Shown in pieces: positions 16,473 through 25,142 of a DNA stretch of 64,000 nt (positions are counted from its first letter, which is position 1; the number at the start of each line of letters is the position of its first letter). The translations under genes and the position numbers were made by a program. Source of the DNA: Sulfitobacter sp. LCG007 (GTDB taxonomy: Bacteria > Pseudomonadota > Alphaproteobacteria > Rhodobacterales > Rhodobacteraceae); assembly GCF_040801785.1 (NCBI RefSeq), contig NZ_CP161805.1, positions 2,914,001 through 2,978,000 of the forward strand, read 5' to 3'. A model generated the notes under the pieces. That model was not told where the DNA came from, made no database searches, and saw only the letters and a program-made list of their open reading frames with translations.

Positions 16473-17374
16473 CCCTTCCCGCCCGTCTCTCCGGGCAGGC
16501 TCAGCCCGGCGTTGCGCGCGTAGACCTTCGCCACGGCGGCATCGTCCTCCTTTCCCAGCCCCATGCCGGCAGCGGCGACGAATTGCTGCAGGGCGGCCGC
16601 GGCGATGGGGGCGCTGAAGCGTGACTCCCGCGCGATGTCGAGCACGATGCCCAGATCCTTGGGCCAGATGTCGACCATGCTGAAAGGCCTGTAGTCGCCC
16701 GCGATGATGTGCGGGGTACGGTTCTCCAGCATCCAGCTGGTGCCGGCGCTGGTCGAGATCACCTCGAGAAACGTCTCGGGCGAGATCCCCTGCGACAGAC
16801 CGAATGTCAGCGCCTCGGCCATCGTGGCCAGATGCACACCGGCGAGAAGCTGGTTGGTGGCCTTCATGGCCGATCCCGGCCCCGCGGCATCGCCCAGTTC
16901 GAACACGCGCCCCGAGATCGCGTCGAGCACCGGTCGCGCCGCGCCGAACGCCTCGGGACTGCCCGAGGCCATCACCGTAAGGGTGCCGCTCGCCGCCCCG
17001 ACCGCCCCGCCCGAGATCGGCGCGTCGAGGTAGAGCACGCCGGCCTCCCGACAGCGCCCCTCCATGTACCGGGCGAAGTCGGGGGACACCGTCGCGCAGG
17101 AGATCACGACCGCACCCGCCCGCAGCTTCGCCACGATCCCGTCGGGGCCGAAAAGCACGGCCTCGGTCTGGGCAGCGTTCAGCACCACCAGAAGCACTGC
17201 ATCGAGATCGCCGGCAATGTCGGCCAGCGCGCCTTGCGTGCCGCCCTTTGCGCGGAACTGTTCGACCTTGGCCGCATCCAGATCGCAGCCCAGCACCTGA
17301 TGCCCGGCCTTCAGCGCATTCGCCGCCATACCCGATCCCATCGACCCGAGGCCGATGACCGCCATCTTCGCCAT
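16469..17374 (-). CDS. ltnD: L-threonate dehydrogenase (beta-hydroxyacid dehydrogenase family)
   Basis: 301-residue NAD-dependent dehydrogenase. The Rossmann loop is GLGSMGSGMAANALKAG, the substrate loop LDAPISGGAVGAASGTL, and the catalytic lysine lies in GSAMKATNQLLAGVH. In the known pathway LtnD oxidises L-threonate at C2 to 2-oxo-tetronate. It begins the otn cluster, with GGGAGGAG before the ATG at 17374. An 82-bp gap separates it from the upstream M20 gene, enough for its own promoter, although none is clear. D-erythronate as substrate is less likely because that enzyme belongs to another group. Confidence 0.88.
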   Translation of the reverse strand: MAKMAVIGLGSMGSGMAANALKAGHQVLGCDLDAAKVEQFRAKGGTQGALADIAGDLDAVLLVVLNAAQTEAVLFGPDGIVAKLRAGAVVISCATVSPDFARYMEGRCREAGVLYLDAPISGGAVGAASGTLTVMASGSPEAFGAARPVLDAISGRVFELGDAAGPGSAMKATNQLLAGVHLATMAEALTFGLSQGISPETFLEVISTSAGTSWMLENRTPHIIAGDYRPFSMVDIWPKDLGIVLDIARESRFSAPIAAAALQQFVAAAGMGLGKEDDAAVAKVYARNAGLSLPGETGGKG

Positions 17375-17456
17375 GAAGCTCCTCCCCTCTCCCCGACGCT
17401 CCTACACTGCCCGGGACAATCTTCGACGCAAGGAGAAATTCGGACCGCCCCGTGGG

Positions 17457-18614
17457 TCAGGCGCGCAGATCGTCGAGCAGCCGGTCCATCATCGCCCCGC
17501 AATCCGCAAGCGCGGCGAGAGAAATGAACTCGTCCGGCTTGTGGCCCTGACCTTCCATGTCGCCCGGCCCGCAGACCACGGTCGGTATGCCGAGCGCTGC
17601 GAAGTACCCCGCCTCCGTCCCGAAGGCCACCTTGATCGGCGTCGGACTGCGGGCGAGCTTCCCCGCCCATGCAACGACCTGTTCGTCCGGACCGACGTCG
17701 AGACCGGGGTAGGCGCTGATCTCTTCCAGAACGATCCGCGCGTCCGGGAATGAAGCGCGGAAGGGCTCGGCCGCACGATCAGCCTCACGCCCCAGAGCCG
17801 CGAGGATTTCGCCGGGCGCATCTGCCGCGAGATGGCGGAACTCGACGTCGATCTCGGCCCGGTCGGGCACGATGTTGAGCGCCGTGCCCCCTTGAAGCCG
17901 TCCCACGTGGACCGTCGAGAAGGGCACCCCATAGGCCTCGTCCCGCGCGCCGTCGCGGGCCAGCTCTTCCTGCAACCCGCGCAATTTGACGATGAAATCC
18001 GCCGCGAGATGCAGCGCATTGACGAAGCGCGGGGCCAGTGCCGAATGTCCGCCCTGTCCATGACAGGTGGCCCGAAGCGCCACCTTGCCCTTGTGTCCGA
18101 CCGCCACCTGCATGCCCGTCGGCTCCCCCACGATGCAAGCCCGCGGACGGCCGATCATCGGAAGCAATCGGTCCAGCATGTCGCGGATGCCGATGCAGCC
18201 GACCTCCTCGTCATAGGATAGTACGATCTTCAGCGGCTCGCGCAGCCTCGTGCGGCCCGCCTGCTCGGCCAGTGCAAGGATGCAGGCGAGGAAGCCTTTC
18301 ATATCGGTCGTTCCCCGCCCGTATGCCCGCGCGTCCTCCAGCGTCAGGCGGAACGGATCGCGCGTCCACTCCTGCCCGGCGGCGGGCACGACATCCGTGT
18401 GCGACGACAACAGCACGCCTGCGCCCGGCGGCCCTGTCACGGCGTAAAGGCCGGCTTTCGTGCCGGTGGCGTCAGGCAGACGCGTCGTGTCAAATCCGGC
18501 AGCGCGCAGCAGCCCCTCGGCATAGTCGATCAGCCCGAGGTTCGGGGCCGCGCTGACGGTCTCGAATGCGATCAGCCGATCGAGGATCTCGAGGGTGCGC
18601 GCCAGCCCGGTCAC
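17457..18614 (-). CDS. M20-family deacylase (acetylornithine deacetylase/ArgE-like)
   Basis: 385-residue dinuclear-zinc amidohydrolase. Metal ligands and catalytic residues are visible as H72 and D74 (SSHTDVVP), D104 (TTDMKG), E136-E137 (YDEEVG), E164 (VGEPTG) and a late histidine in GQGHKPDEF. The dimerisation domain occupies about residues 175-285. ArgE-type enzymes remove acetyl or similar groups from amino acids. The GTG start at 18614 forms a GTGA overlap with the DgcA-like gene, so the two are coupled and an N-acyl or N-modified amino acid is likely. It is not next to arginine genes, so a catabolic paralogue is more likely than biosynthetic argE. Confidence 0.85.
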   Translation of the reverse strand: MTGLARTLEILDRLIAFETVSAAPNLGLIDYAEGLLRAAGFDTTRLPDATGTKAGLYAVTGPPGAGVLLSSHTDVVPAAGQEWTRDPFRLTLEDARAYGRGTTDMKGFLACILALAEQAGRTRLREPLKIVLSYDEEVGCIGIRDMLDRLLPMIGRPRACIVGEPTGMQVAVGHKGKVALRATCHGQGGHSALAPRFVNALHLAADFIVKLRGLQEELARDGARDEAYGVPFSTVHVGRLQGGTALNIVPDRAEIDVEFRHLAADAPGEILAALGREADRAAEPFRASFPDARIVLEEISAYPGLDVGPDEQVVAWAGKLARSPTPIKVAFGTEAGYFAALGIPTVVCGPGDMEGQGHKPDEFISLAALADCGAMMDRLLDDLRA

Positions 18615-20686
18615 GGGAAATTCCGGTCGAGCTCGGCGAGTTCGCGCCGGAATGGCAGCGCATCGCCCATGTCGGGTGTGTCGAGCTCGCGCGCATAGCG
18701 GTGGCCTGCATATGTCGCCCAGGCGATGGGTCCGGGCGCGGCGGCGTCCCCGATCACCCGCACGCTGCGGATCCCCGCATCCGCCCAGTCCGTCTGCCGT
18801 GCCAGAAGCCCATGGTAGAGGGCGTCGTCGGACACCCGCGACGCCACCATCACCACCGCGTCGCAGCCCGTCACCTCGCGCGCATCGGTGTAGCTGCAAT
18901 TGGTCTCGACACCGTCGGCCCGGATGGCGCTCAGACCCCGGTTCAGCACGATGCGCACGCCCGCCTGCGCCAGCCGCACATGGATCGCATGCTGCTCGAG
19001 CGTGTTGCGCGTCCAGTCCGAGACAAAAGGCGCGGGTGTGACCAGTGTGACCTCGCAGCCGTTCGAGGCCAGCAGTTCCGCCAGCACGCCGCCCATGTAG
19101 TAGTGGTCGTCATCAAAAAGCACGATCCGGCCCGTTGGCAGGCGGCCTGCCATGATGTCATCGGGCGTGCAGACCGGCATGGCGGGATCCATCCGCATCG
19201 CGACCACATGCTGGCGCGCCACACCATCTGCCCGCCAATGGGCCCCGGTCGCGATGCAGACATGTTCAAAGCCGAAGTCCAGGACCTGCCCGGCGTCCAA
19301 CTCGGAGCCGATGTAGGTCTCGACATTCGCGCGCTGCGAAAGCTGATACTGCCGGTAATCCACCACCCTGCCCCAGGCGGCGAGCCCCGGCAGCAGGCGT
19401 TCGCGCGCGACGCGCCCGCCGATCTCTTCGCGCGCCTCTGCGACGGCCACATCATAGCCCCGCAGGCTCAGCGCGCGGGCCGCTTCGAGCCCGGCCGGTC
19501 CGGACCCCACAATCAGAACGTTGCTGCTTTCGCCCTTGGCGTTCATCGTCTCGGGGTGCCAGCCCTTGCGCCATTCCTCCATGAAGGTCGGGTTCTGCGT
19601 GCATCGGCTGATGCTCATGGTCATGTCGCCGGTGATGCAGATGTTGCAGCCGATGCATTCGCGGATATCCTCGATCCGCCCCTCCTCTATCTTCCTCGGC
19701 AGGAAGGGATCGGCGATGGAGGGCCGTGCGCAGCCGATGAAGTCGAGCGTGCCCTGCCGGATCATGCGGGCCATCACGTCCGGCGAGGTGAAGCGGCCCA
19801 CCCCCACGACGGGCTTCGAGGTCAGATCGCGGATACCGCGCACCAGGGCCTCCTGCGCCGCTTCTTCCTTGAAGCGGGAAGGCCCGGAACAGTCCTCCCA
19901 GCTTCCCTGCGCAAGATCCCAGAGGTCGGGCAGATCGGCGTTCATCTCGATGAATTCGCGAAGCTCGGCGTTGGAAAAGCCCATGTCTGCGATGTTCTCG
20001 TCAAGAGAGACCCGCATGGTGATCGCCATCGTGTCACCCACGGCGTCACGGATGTCCCCCACCACCTCGCGCGCGAAACGCGCGCGGTTCTCGAGGCTGC
20101 CGCCGTATTCGTCGGTGCGATGGTTGGTCGCGCGCGACAGGAAATGCTGGAAGATGCCGAAACCATGCGCGCCGTAGAGGCAGATCAGATCGAACCCCGC
20201 CTCTTTTGAGCGCTTCGCGGCATTCACGAACCAGCGCCGCAGGTTGCGGATGTCGGTCCTGTCCATGGCACGGGCCTGCACCGGATCGTTGGTGAAGGTC
20301 CGGATCGGCAGGGCCGACGGGGCGAGAGGCACCTCCTTGCTGTAGAAATTCGGACCGTTCACGCCGGAATAGGCGAGCTGGATCCCCGCCAGCGCGCCGT
20401 GGGACTTCATCCGCTCCGACATCCGCCGCAGCATCGGGATGTCGCTGTCGTCCCAGAGCCGGAGCTCGATGAAGGGCGTGATCTCTGAGCTGTGGTGCAT
20501 CTCCGTCTGCTCGGTGAAGATGACGCCCCAGCCACCCTCGGCCTTGACGCCGCGCATCGCCGCCACGGCCGACGGGTCGCGGTAGCCGCCCCCGTTGCAA
20601 TGGGGCACCTGATAGAAGCGGTTCTTCGCCGTGAGCGGCCCGATGGCCTGAGGTTCGAACAGGATGTCGTAGCGGGGATCGCGCAT
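18611..20686 (-). CDS. DgcA/trimethylamine-dehydrogenase-family iron-sulfur flavoprotein
   Basis: 691-residue enzyme with three parts: an FMN TIM barrel (residues 1-335), a 4Fe-4S site with C344, C347, C350 and C362 (ECIGCNICITGD ... RCTQNP), and an FAD/ADP-binding reductase half starting at VLIVGSGPAGLEAA. The cysteine spacing and the RKGWHPE segment match dimethylglycine demethylase DgcA and trimethylamine dehydrogenase. Family members remove N-methyl groups oxidatively. No DgcB/electron-carrier gene is beside it. Coupled to the M20 gene (GTGA). The exact N-methylated substrate is unknown; dimethylglycine is one candidate. Confidence 0.85.
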   Translation of the reverse strand: MRDPRYDILFEPQAIGPLTAKNRFYQVPHCNGGGYRDPSAVAAMRGVKAEGGWGVIFTEQTEMHHSSEITPFIELRLWDDSDIPMLRRMSERMKSHGALAGIQLAYSGVNGPNFYSKEVPLAPSALPIRTFTNDPVQARAMDRTDIRNLRRWFVNAAKRSKEAGFDLICLYGAHGFGIFQHFLSRATNHRTDEYGGSLENRARFAREVVGDIRDAVGDTMAITMRVSLDENIADMGFSNAELREFIEMNADLPDLWDLAQGSWEDCSGPSRFKEEAAQEALVRGIRDLTSKPVVGVGRFTSPDVMARMIRQGTLDFIGCARPSIADPFLPRKIEEGRIEDIRECIGCNICITGDMTMSISRCTQNPTFMEEWRKGWHPETMNAKGESSNVLIVGSGPAGLEAARALSLRGYDVAVAEAREEIGGRVARERLLPGLAAWGRVVDYRQYQLSQRANVETYIGSELDAGQVLDFGFEHVCIATGAHWRADGVARQHVVAMRMDPAMPVCTPDDIMAGRLPTGRIVLFDDDHYYMGGVLAELLASNGCEVTLVTPAPFVSDWTRNTLEQHAIHVRLAQAGVRIVLNRGLSAIRADGVETNCSYTDAREVTGCDAVVMVASRVSDDALYHGLLARQTDWADAGIRSVRVIGDAAAPGPIAWATYAGHRYARELDTPDMGDALPFRRELAELDRNFP

Positions 20687-20706
20687 CTATGTCTCCGTCC
20701 GCCTGC

Positions 20707-21666
20707 TCAGCCTGCCGCCGGCGCGCTGTCTCGCGGCGGCACCGACCTCAGCCCCGCGACCCTCCCGGCGGCGGCGGCCTCGCGGCAATGTTCGATGAAA
20801 GCCGTCACCGTCAGCACGGTGTCGCTGCCCGCGGCCATCAGCAGCCCCATGCGCATCGGCCGCACCTCGCCGGAAAGCGGGATGCAGCGCAGCGGGCGTC
20901 CGTCGGGCGACAGATCCCCCAGCGGACGCATGTTGGCGATCGAATAGCCGAACCCGTTGCCCACGAGGCTGCGCATCACCGCCATGTCACGCGTGCGCTC
21001 GGCGATGCGCGGCACGACTCCGGCCTCGCGGAAGACGGACAGGAAATAGTCCCGGCTCAGCGGCAGGTCGAGCAGCACCATCGGGAGTTCGGCCAGGTCG
21101 CTGACGCAAAGCGCGTCGCATCCGGCAAGAGGGTGGTTTGCGGGAAGAAGCACATAGGGCGGAAGGGAGGCCAGCGGAACGAACCTCAGATCATCCGGCA
21201 CATCAAGGTCATAGGTCAGCGCGATGTCGAGATTGCCGCCGCGCAGCCCCTCGATCAGATCCTGCTGGTGCAGTTCGGACTGGCGCAGAACGACGTCCGG
21301 GTAGCGGTTCTCGAACTCGCGCCGGAGACCGGGCAGGATCAGCTCGGCGAAAGTGCTCAGGCAGCCCACCGCCATCGGACCCTGTACGTTTCCCGAGATC
21401 TCTCCGGCCAGACTTCCCAGAGCCGCGGCCTCGCGCAGCACGTTGCGAGCCTGCTCCATGAACTGACGTCCCGCCTGGGTCAGCGCAAGCCCCTGGGCAT
21501 GCCGGCGCAGGAAAAGCTGCAAGCCGAATTCAGCCTCGAGCTGGGAGATCGCGGTCGAGATCGAGGGCGAAGAGACATGGACCTTCTCGGCCGCCAGAGC
21601 GATCGACCCCGCCTCCCCGACGGCGACCAGATATTCCAGCTGGCGCAGGGTGAAACGGGTCGCCAT
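20707..21666 (-). CDS. LysR-family transcriptional regulator
   Basis: 319 residues. The N-terminal helix-turn-helix is residues 5-63 (LRQLEYLVAVGEAGSIALAA). The co-inducer domain follows from about 90 (GPMAVGCLSTFAELILPGL). Start at 21666 because the open frame upstream runs into the DUF1028 gene and is not conserved in type. It is embedded in a same-strand gene series, 40 bases after DUF1028 and 20 before the DgcA-like gene. This is unusual for LysR genes, which are mostly divergent. Likely controls this operon; the inducer is unknown. Confidence 0.88.
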   Translation of the reverse strand: MATRFTLRQLEYLVAVGEAGSIALAAEKVHVSSPSISTAISQLEAEFGLQLFLRRHAQGLALTQAGRQFMEQARNVLREAAALGSLAGEISGNVQGPMAVGCLSTFAELILPGLRREFENRYPDVVLRQSELHQQDLIEGLRGGNLDIALTYDLDVPDDLRFVPLASLPPYVLLPANHPLAGCDALCVSDLAELPMVLLDLPLSRDYFLSVFREAGVVPRIAERTRDMAVMRSLVGNGFGYSIANMRPLGDLSPDGRPLRCIPLSGEVRPMRMGLLMAAGSDTVLTVTAFIEHCREAAAAGRVAGLRSVPPRDSAPAAG

Positions 21667-21706
21667 GCTCAGGCCCCCCGGCCTTCGGCAGGAAGGCGGG
21701 CCATGC

Positions 21707-22381
21707 TCATTCGTCGCCCGGAACGCCGTATGACGGCGCCGCACGCGGGTCGAGGGCGCGTTGCACATAGGCGTCGACTTGCGGCCTGTAGACTTGCCAG
21801 GCCTGTGCCACTGCCTGGATCGGGCAGTCCTCTGTCCAGTCGCAGCGCAGGTCCACCAGAGGCCAGTCCTGCCGGTCGACGATCATCATGCCGGCAGAAT
21901 GCACCGGCCCTGCCTCTCCGCCCGCCTCGAGCCCCCCGCGCATGGCCGCGATCATACGGTCACCGAGATGACCCCGCGCCGAAAGGAAGGCGTCCACGAT
22001 GGCCCGCGGCACGCCCGCATCACCCAGCAGGTTACCGCCAGAGGCAACGTTCTCGGCGCGCGCCTCGCTCCAGATGCCCAACGCTTGCGGGCCGGAATGG
22101 ATCGCCGTGCCGCCCGACGCGTCGACAGCAAGGACCTGACGGTATTCCATGAAACTGCCACTGTCGCGCAGCGCCGCGACGGCCTCGGTGGCGGATTTGC
22201 CCGCACCCATCAGATCAAGCGCCCGCGGCCCGAGGCGCGGGTCGGTCACATTCTGCGACGCGACCGCCCCCACCCCGGCGCGGGCGTAGGAACAGCGCGC
22301 GGCGACGGCGGGGGACGAGGACGATATCGCCACCCCGAACATGCCGGTTTCCGCGCAGCGGGCGACCAGTGAGAAGGTCAT
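21707..22381 (-). CDS. DUF1028 (Ntn-hydrolase-like) protein
   Basis: 224 residues, full-length DUF1028. Motifs: TFSLVARCAETGMFGVAISS at the N-terminus, GVGAVASQNVTDPRLGPRAL, and ENVASGGNLLGD. The fold is related to Ntn-hydrolases, and genes of this family often sit beside RidA proteins, as here. No catalytic function is established. It starts 10 bases after the RidA-like gene, so they are co-transcribed. Confidence 0.85.
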   Translation of the reverse strand: MTFSLVARCAETGMFGVAISSSSPAVAARCSYARAGVGAVASQNVTDPRLGPRALDLMGAGKSATEAVAALRDSGSFMEYRQVLAVDASGGTAIHSGPQALGIWSEARAENVASGGNLLGDAGVPRAIVDAFLSARGHLGDRMIAAMRGGLEAGGEAGPVHSAGMMIVDRQDWPLVDLRCDWTEDCPIQAVAQAWQVYRPQVDAYVQRALDPRAAPSYGVPGDE

Positions 22382-22391
22382 CGCGCGCCCC

Positions 22392-22814
22392 CTATTGCTC
22401 GTCCGGAATCACCGCGGTCCCGTCGATCTCGACCAGCCATTCGGGCCGGGCCAGCGCCGAGACGACAAGACCCGTCGAGACCGGATGCACGCCCTTTATG
22501 TATTCACCCATCGTCCTGTAGACGGCCTCGCGGTGGCGCACGTCGGTGATGTAGACCACCACCTTGACCAGATGCTCGATCCCGCCGCCGCATTCCTCGA
22601 GAAGCTGGCGGATGTTCTGCATCACCTTGTGGGTCTGCGCGACGGGGTCATGGCTGTCGAGGTTGGAGGCGTCATCGAGTTCCTGCGGGCATTGGCCGCG
22701 CAGCCAGACCGTCCGCCCGCCCTGCGTCACCACGGCCTGCGCAAGGTCGTTGTCGAGCTTCTGCTCGGGGTAGGTGTCGCGCGTGTTGAACTTGCGGTGC
22801 CTGTAATGCGCCAT
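22392..22814 (-). CDS. RidA/YjgF-family protein lacking the usual catalytic arginine
   Basis: 140-residue RidA-fold protein. The core VKVVVYITDVRHREAVYRTM and the C-terminal LVEIDGTAVI match the family. Archetypal RidA hydrolyses reactive enamine/imine intermediates and needs an arginine in a P-A-R-S/T motif before the last strand. Here the aligned stretch reads HPVSTGLVV, with serine at that place, so imine deamination is doubtful and a pathway-specific subgroup is likely. AAAAAGGAAAG precedes the ATG at 22814; the much longer open frame upstream is an artefact of the FMO gene in another frame. Lies between the FMO and DUF1028 genes. Confidence 0.87.
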   Translation of the reverse strand: MAHYRHRKFNTRDTYPEQKLDNDLAQAVVTQGGRTVWLRGQCPQELDDASNLDSHDPVAQTHKVMQNIRQLLEECGGGIEHLVKVVVYITDVRHREAVYRTMGEYIKGVHPVSTGLVVSALARPEWLVEIDGTAVIPDEQ

Positions 22815-22839
22815 GGCGCTTTCCTTTTTGCTGCTTGGT

Positions 22840-24123
22840 CTAACGCGCTTCGGCGGTTGCGGCATCCTGCGCCCTGGGCGCGCCATAGGCGAGATAGCCG
22901 CGCTGGATGGCGATGTGATCGGCGATGTGGCGCGCATCGTGCCAGACGCCCCAGATGAAGGACGAGCCGCGTCGTGACAGCCAGGGCAGCCCGAGGAAAT
23001 AGACACCCGGCTCGGCCGACACCCCGCGCTGGTGCCTGGGCTTCCCAGCCTCGTCGAAGGCATCGACCTCAAGCCAGCCGAAATCGAGCGCGTATCCCGT
23101 GGCCCAGATGATCGACGTGACGCCGTCCGCCGCGAGGTCGAGTTCGCGGATCGGGTTTTGAAGGCAGTCGGGATCGGGCAGCATCCGGCGCGCCTCGGGC
23201 TCTTCCGGCAGATCGAGGCCGTTGCGCTTGACATAGGCGTCCGCCGCGTCGAGCAGCGCGAGATAATAGGCGTCCCCGCCAGCCAGGTTCTCTGCAAGAT
23301 CACCGTCGAAACATGCCCGCCCGTCCGCGAAGCCGCTGGTGCGGCCGACAAGCGTCATGCCCTGCGCCGCAAGTTCGCGGAAGTCCACCGTGCGCCCGCC
23401 TCGCGCGCCGCTGACCGCGATGGTGACATGGCTGGTCCCCGGCGCGGGCGCCTCGACGTCCCAGAGGCCCAGCACCCCCAGCCACCAGACGAAATCCCGC
23501 CCCCGGTAGCTGCGCGGAGGCCGGTCGTGTGGACCGACCGACAGATAGACCTCGCGGCCCGCGCGCATCAGCTCGTCCGCGATCTGCGTGCCAGAAGATC
23601 CGGCGCCGATGACCATGACGGCGCCTTCTGGCAGTTGCGCGGGATTGCGATATTGCGCCGAATGGATCTGGTGGAGACTGTCGTCTCGCGGCGCGATCTC
23701 CGGGATGACCGGTTTCTGGAACGGCCCGGTCGCAGCGACCACGCGATCGGCGAGGATCGTGCCTGCGGAGGTCTCGGCGACAAAGCCAGGCCCCTCGGGA
23801 TTTCGGTGCACGCGGGTGACCTCGACGCCGCAGCGGATCGGGGCGTCGATCCGGCGGGCGTATTCCACGAAATAATCCGCGACGTTGTCCTTGCCCGGAA
23901 AGGCGTCAGGCGCGTCTTTCGGAAATTCCAGCCCCGGAAAGCGGTCATGCCAGGCCGGCCCGTTGGCCACCAGCGAATCCCATCTGCCCGAACGCCAGCG
24001 CTCGGCGATGCGGTGGCGTTCCAGTACGAGATGCGGGATGCCGAGCTTGCCCAGATGCTCGCTCATGGCGACCCCGGCCTGTCCGCCGCCCACGATCAGC
24101 GTATCCGTTCTTTCATGTTCCAT
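22840..24123 (-). CDS. Flavin-containing monooxygenase-like FAD/NADPH oxidoreductase
   Basis: 427-residue class B flavoprotein. The FAD loop is IVGGGQAGVAMSEHLG (residues 9-24), the NADPH loop is VIGAGSSGTQIADEL (about 170-184), and the ATGYALDFG segment near residue 340 is the usual ATG motif. Such enzymes oxygenate soft nucleophiles (N or S) or act as Baeyer-Villiger oxygenases. It is first in the minus-strand series FMO-RidA-DUF1028-LysR. Its promoter region is shared with the divergent GntR gene and holds two GntR-type palindromes. Substrate unknown. Confidence 0.87.
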   Translation of the reverse strand: MEHERTDTLIVGGGQAGVAMSEHLGKLGIPHLVLERHRIAERWRSGRWDSLVANGPAWHDRFPGLEFPKDAPDAFPGKDNVADYFVEYARRIDAPIRCGVEVTRVHRNPEGPGFVAETSAGTILADRVVAATGPFQKPVIPEIAPRDDSLHQIHSAQYRNPAQLPEGAVMVIGAGSSGTQIADELMRAGREVYLSVGPHDRPPRSYRGRDFVWWLGVLGLWDVEAPAPGTSHVTIAVSGARGGRTVDFRELAAQGMTLVGRTSGFADGRACFDGDLAENLAGGDAYYLALLDAADAYVKRNGLDLPEEPEARRMLPDPDCLQNPIRELDLAADGVTSIIWATGYALDFGWLEVDAFDEAGKPRHQRGVSAEPGVYFLGLPWLSRRGSSFIWGVWHDARHIADHIAIQRGYLAYGAPRAQDAATAEAR

Positions 24124-24244
24124 CTGCTCTCCGACTGACCGGCACGGTTCGTCACAGCATTCATTCGGCAGAAGTAAGTTTCAAGAAAATCATCTTGATC
24201 CTGTGATTAGCTATCGACTAATCCCGTCGATCTTGCCGGAGCCG

Positions 24245-24254
24245 CTGTATACAT
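24245..24254. promoter_or_regulatory. GntR-type palindrome CTGTATACAT
   Basis: Near-perfect palindrome around GTATAC in the 243-bp FMO/gntR divergent gap. It differs from the TGGTATACCA sites of the other GntR locus in the outer bases, which fits a different regulator. Best candidate ligand: the GntR protein encoded at 24367. Confidence 0.55.
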
Positions 24255-24308
24255 CACGAGCACGACGTCGCCTTCTTTCGGCTTCATCGCCCCATAAAGT
24301 TCTGGAAT

Positions 24309-24318
24309 TGTATACAGG
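24309..24318. promoter_or_regulatory. GntR-type palindrome TTGTATACAG
   Basis: Second site of the pair, 64 bp from the first (about six helical turns) and 48 bp upstream of the gntR start. Together they give a consensus YTGTATACAK, usable for autoregulation and for control of the FMO operon. Confidence 0.6.
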
Positions 24319-24366
24319 CCATGCTAACGTCGGCGGTGGAGGATATGCGCGGAGGGAGGCCGAGGC

Positions 24367-25110
24367 ATGGAGACACCCCGCGCAAGCCAGACAGTCAAGG
24401 CGCGAGACGCGTTGAGGACGCTGATCCTGACCGGCGCCTTCGCGCCCGGTGAACGCCTGCCCGAACCCGTGATCTCGGACCGCCTGCGGGTCTCCCGCAC
24501 GCCGCTGCGCGAGGCGATGTCCCAGCTGGTCGATGAAGGGATCGTCGAACGTCTGCCGACGGGCGGCTGCCGGGTCTCTTCCTACTCGATGCAGGATATC
24601 GTGGATGCGATCGAAGTGCGCGGCACGCTCGAGGGTCTCGCCGTCCGCCTTGCCGCGGAACGTGGCGTGCCGACCAGCGAGATCGCCGCCTGCGCAGAAA
24701 CGCTTGGACGCATCGATGACGCGCTGGCCAGACCCGGGGGCATGGAGTTCGGGACCTATGTCCGCCTCAACGCCGAATTCCATCGCCGGATCGTTGGCGC
24801 CTGCAACAGTCCGGTGGTGATCCGCGAGGTCGAGCGCGCCTGGAATCAGCTTCTCGCCTCACCGAGCGCCTTCCTGCACGGGCAGGAGGACAGCGCCGCC
24901 TTTCGCGCCTCGCTTCTCGGCGCGCAGCGCCATCACCGCACCATCCTGGAGGCGGTCGAGGCCCGCGAGGGCGCGCGGGCCGAGGCAACGGCGCGCGAAC
25001 ATGCCCGGCTTGCCCGGCAGAATCTCAGGGCGGCTCTCGAGGCCGGCAGCGGGGGCGAGATCGCCATCCCCGGCCTCCAGCTCGTTGCCCCCGATCCGAC
25101 ATGGAACTGA
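24367..25110 (+). CDS. GntR-family transcriptional regulator, FCD subfamily
   Basis: 247 residues. Winged helix-turn-helix at about 10-72 (LRVSRTPLREAMSQLVDEGI). FCD ligand domain at about 85-225, with NAEFHRRIVGAC and QRHHRTILEAVE supplying metal-site histidines. GGAGGGAGG precedes the ATG. It is 32 bases upstream of the LigM-type gene and probably heads the demethylase-TRAP transcript while repressing it and the divergent FMO operon through the two GTATAC palindromes. Ligand probably a carboxylated substrate of that pathway. Confidence 0.9.
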   Translation: METPRASQTVKARDALRTLILTGAFAPGERLPEPVISDRLRVSRTPLREAMSQLVDEGIVERLPTGGCRVSSYSMQDIVDAIEVRGTLEGLAVRLAAERGVPTSEIAACAETLGRIDDALARPGGMEFGTYVRLNAEFHRRIVGACNSPVVIREVERAWNQLLASPSAFLHGQEDSAAFRASLLGAQRHHRTILEAVEAREGARAEATAREHARLARQNLRAALEAGSGGEIAIPGLQLVAPDPTWN

Positions 25111-25142
25111 AGCACCAAGAGCAAAGAGAGGGAGATAACGAC

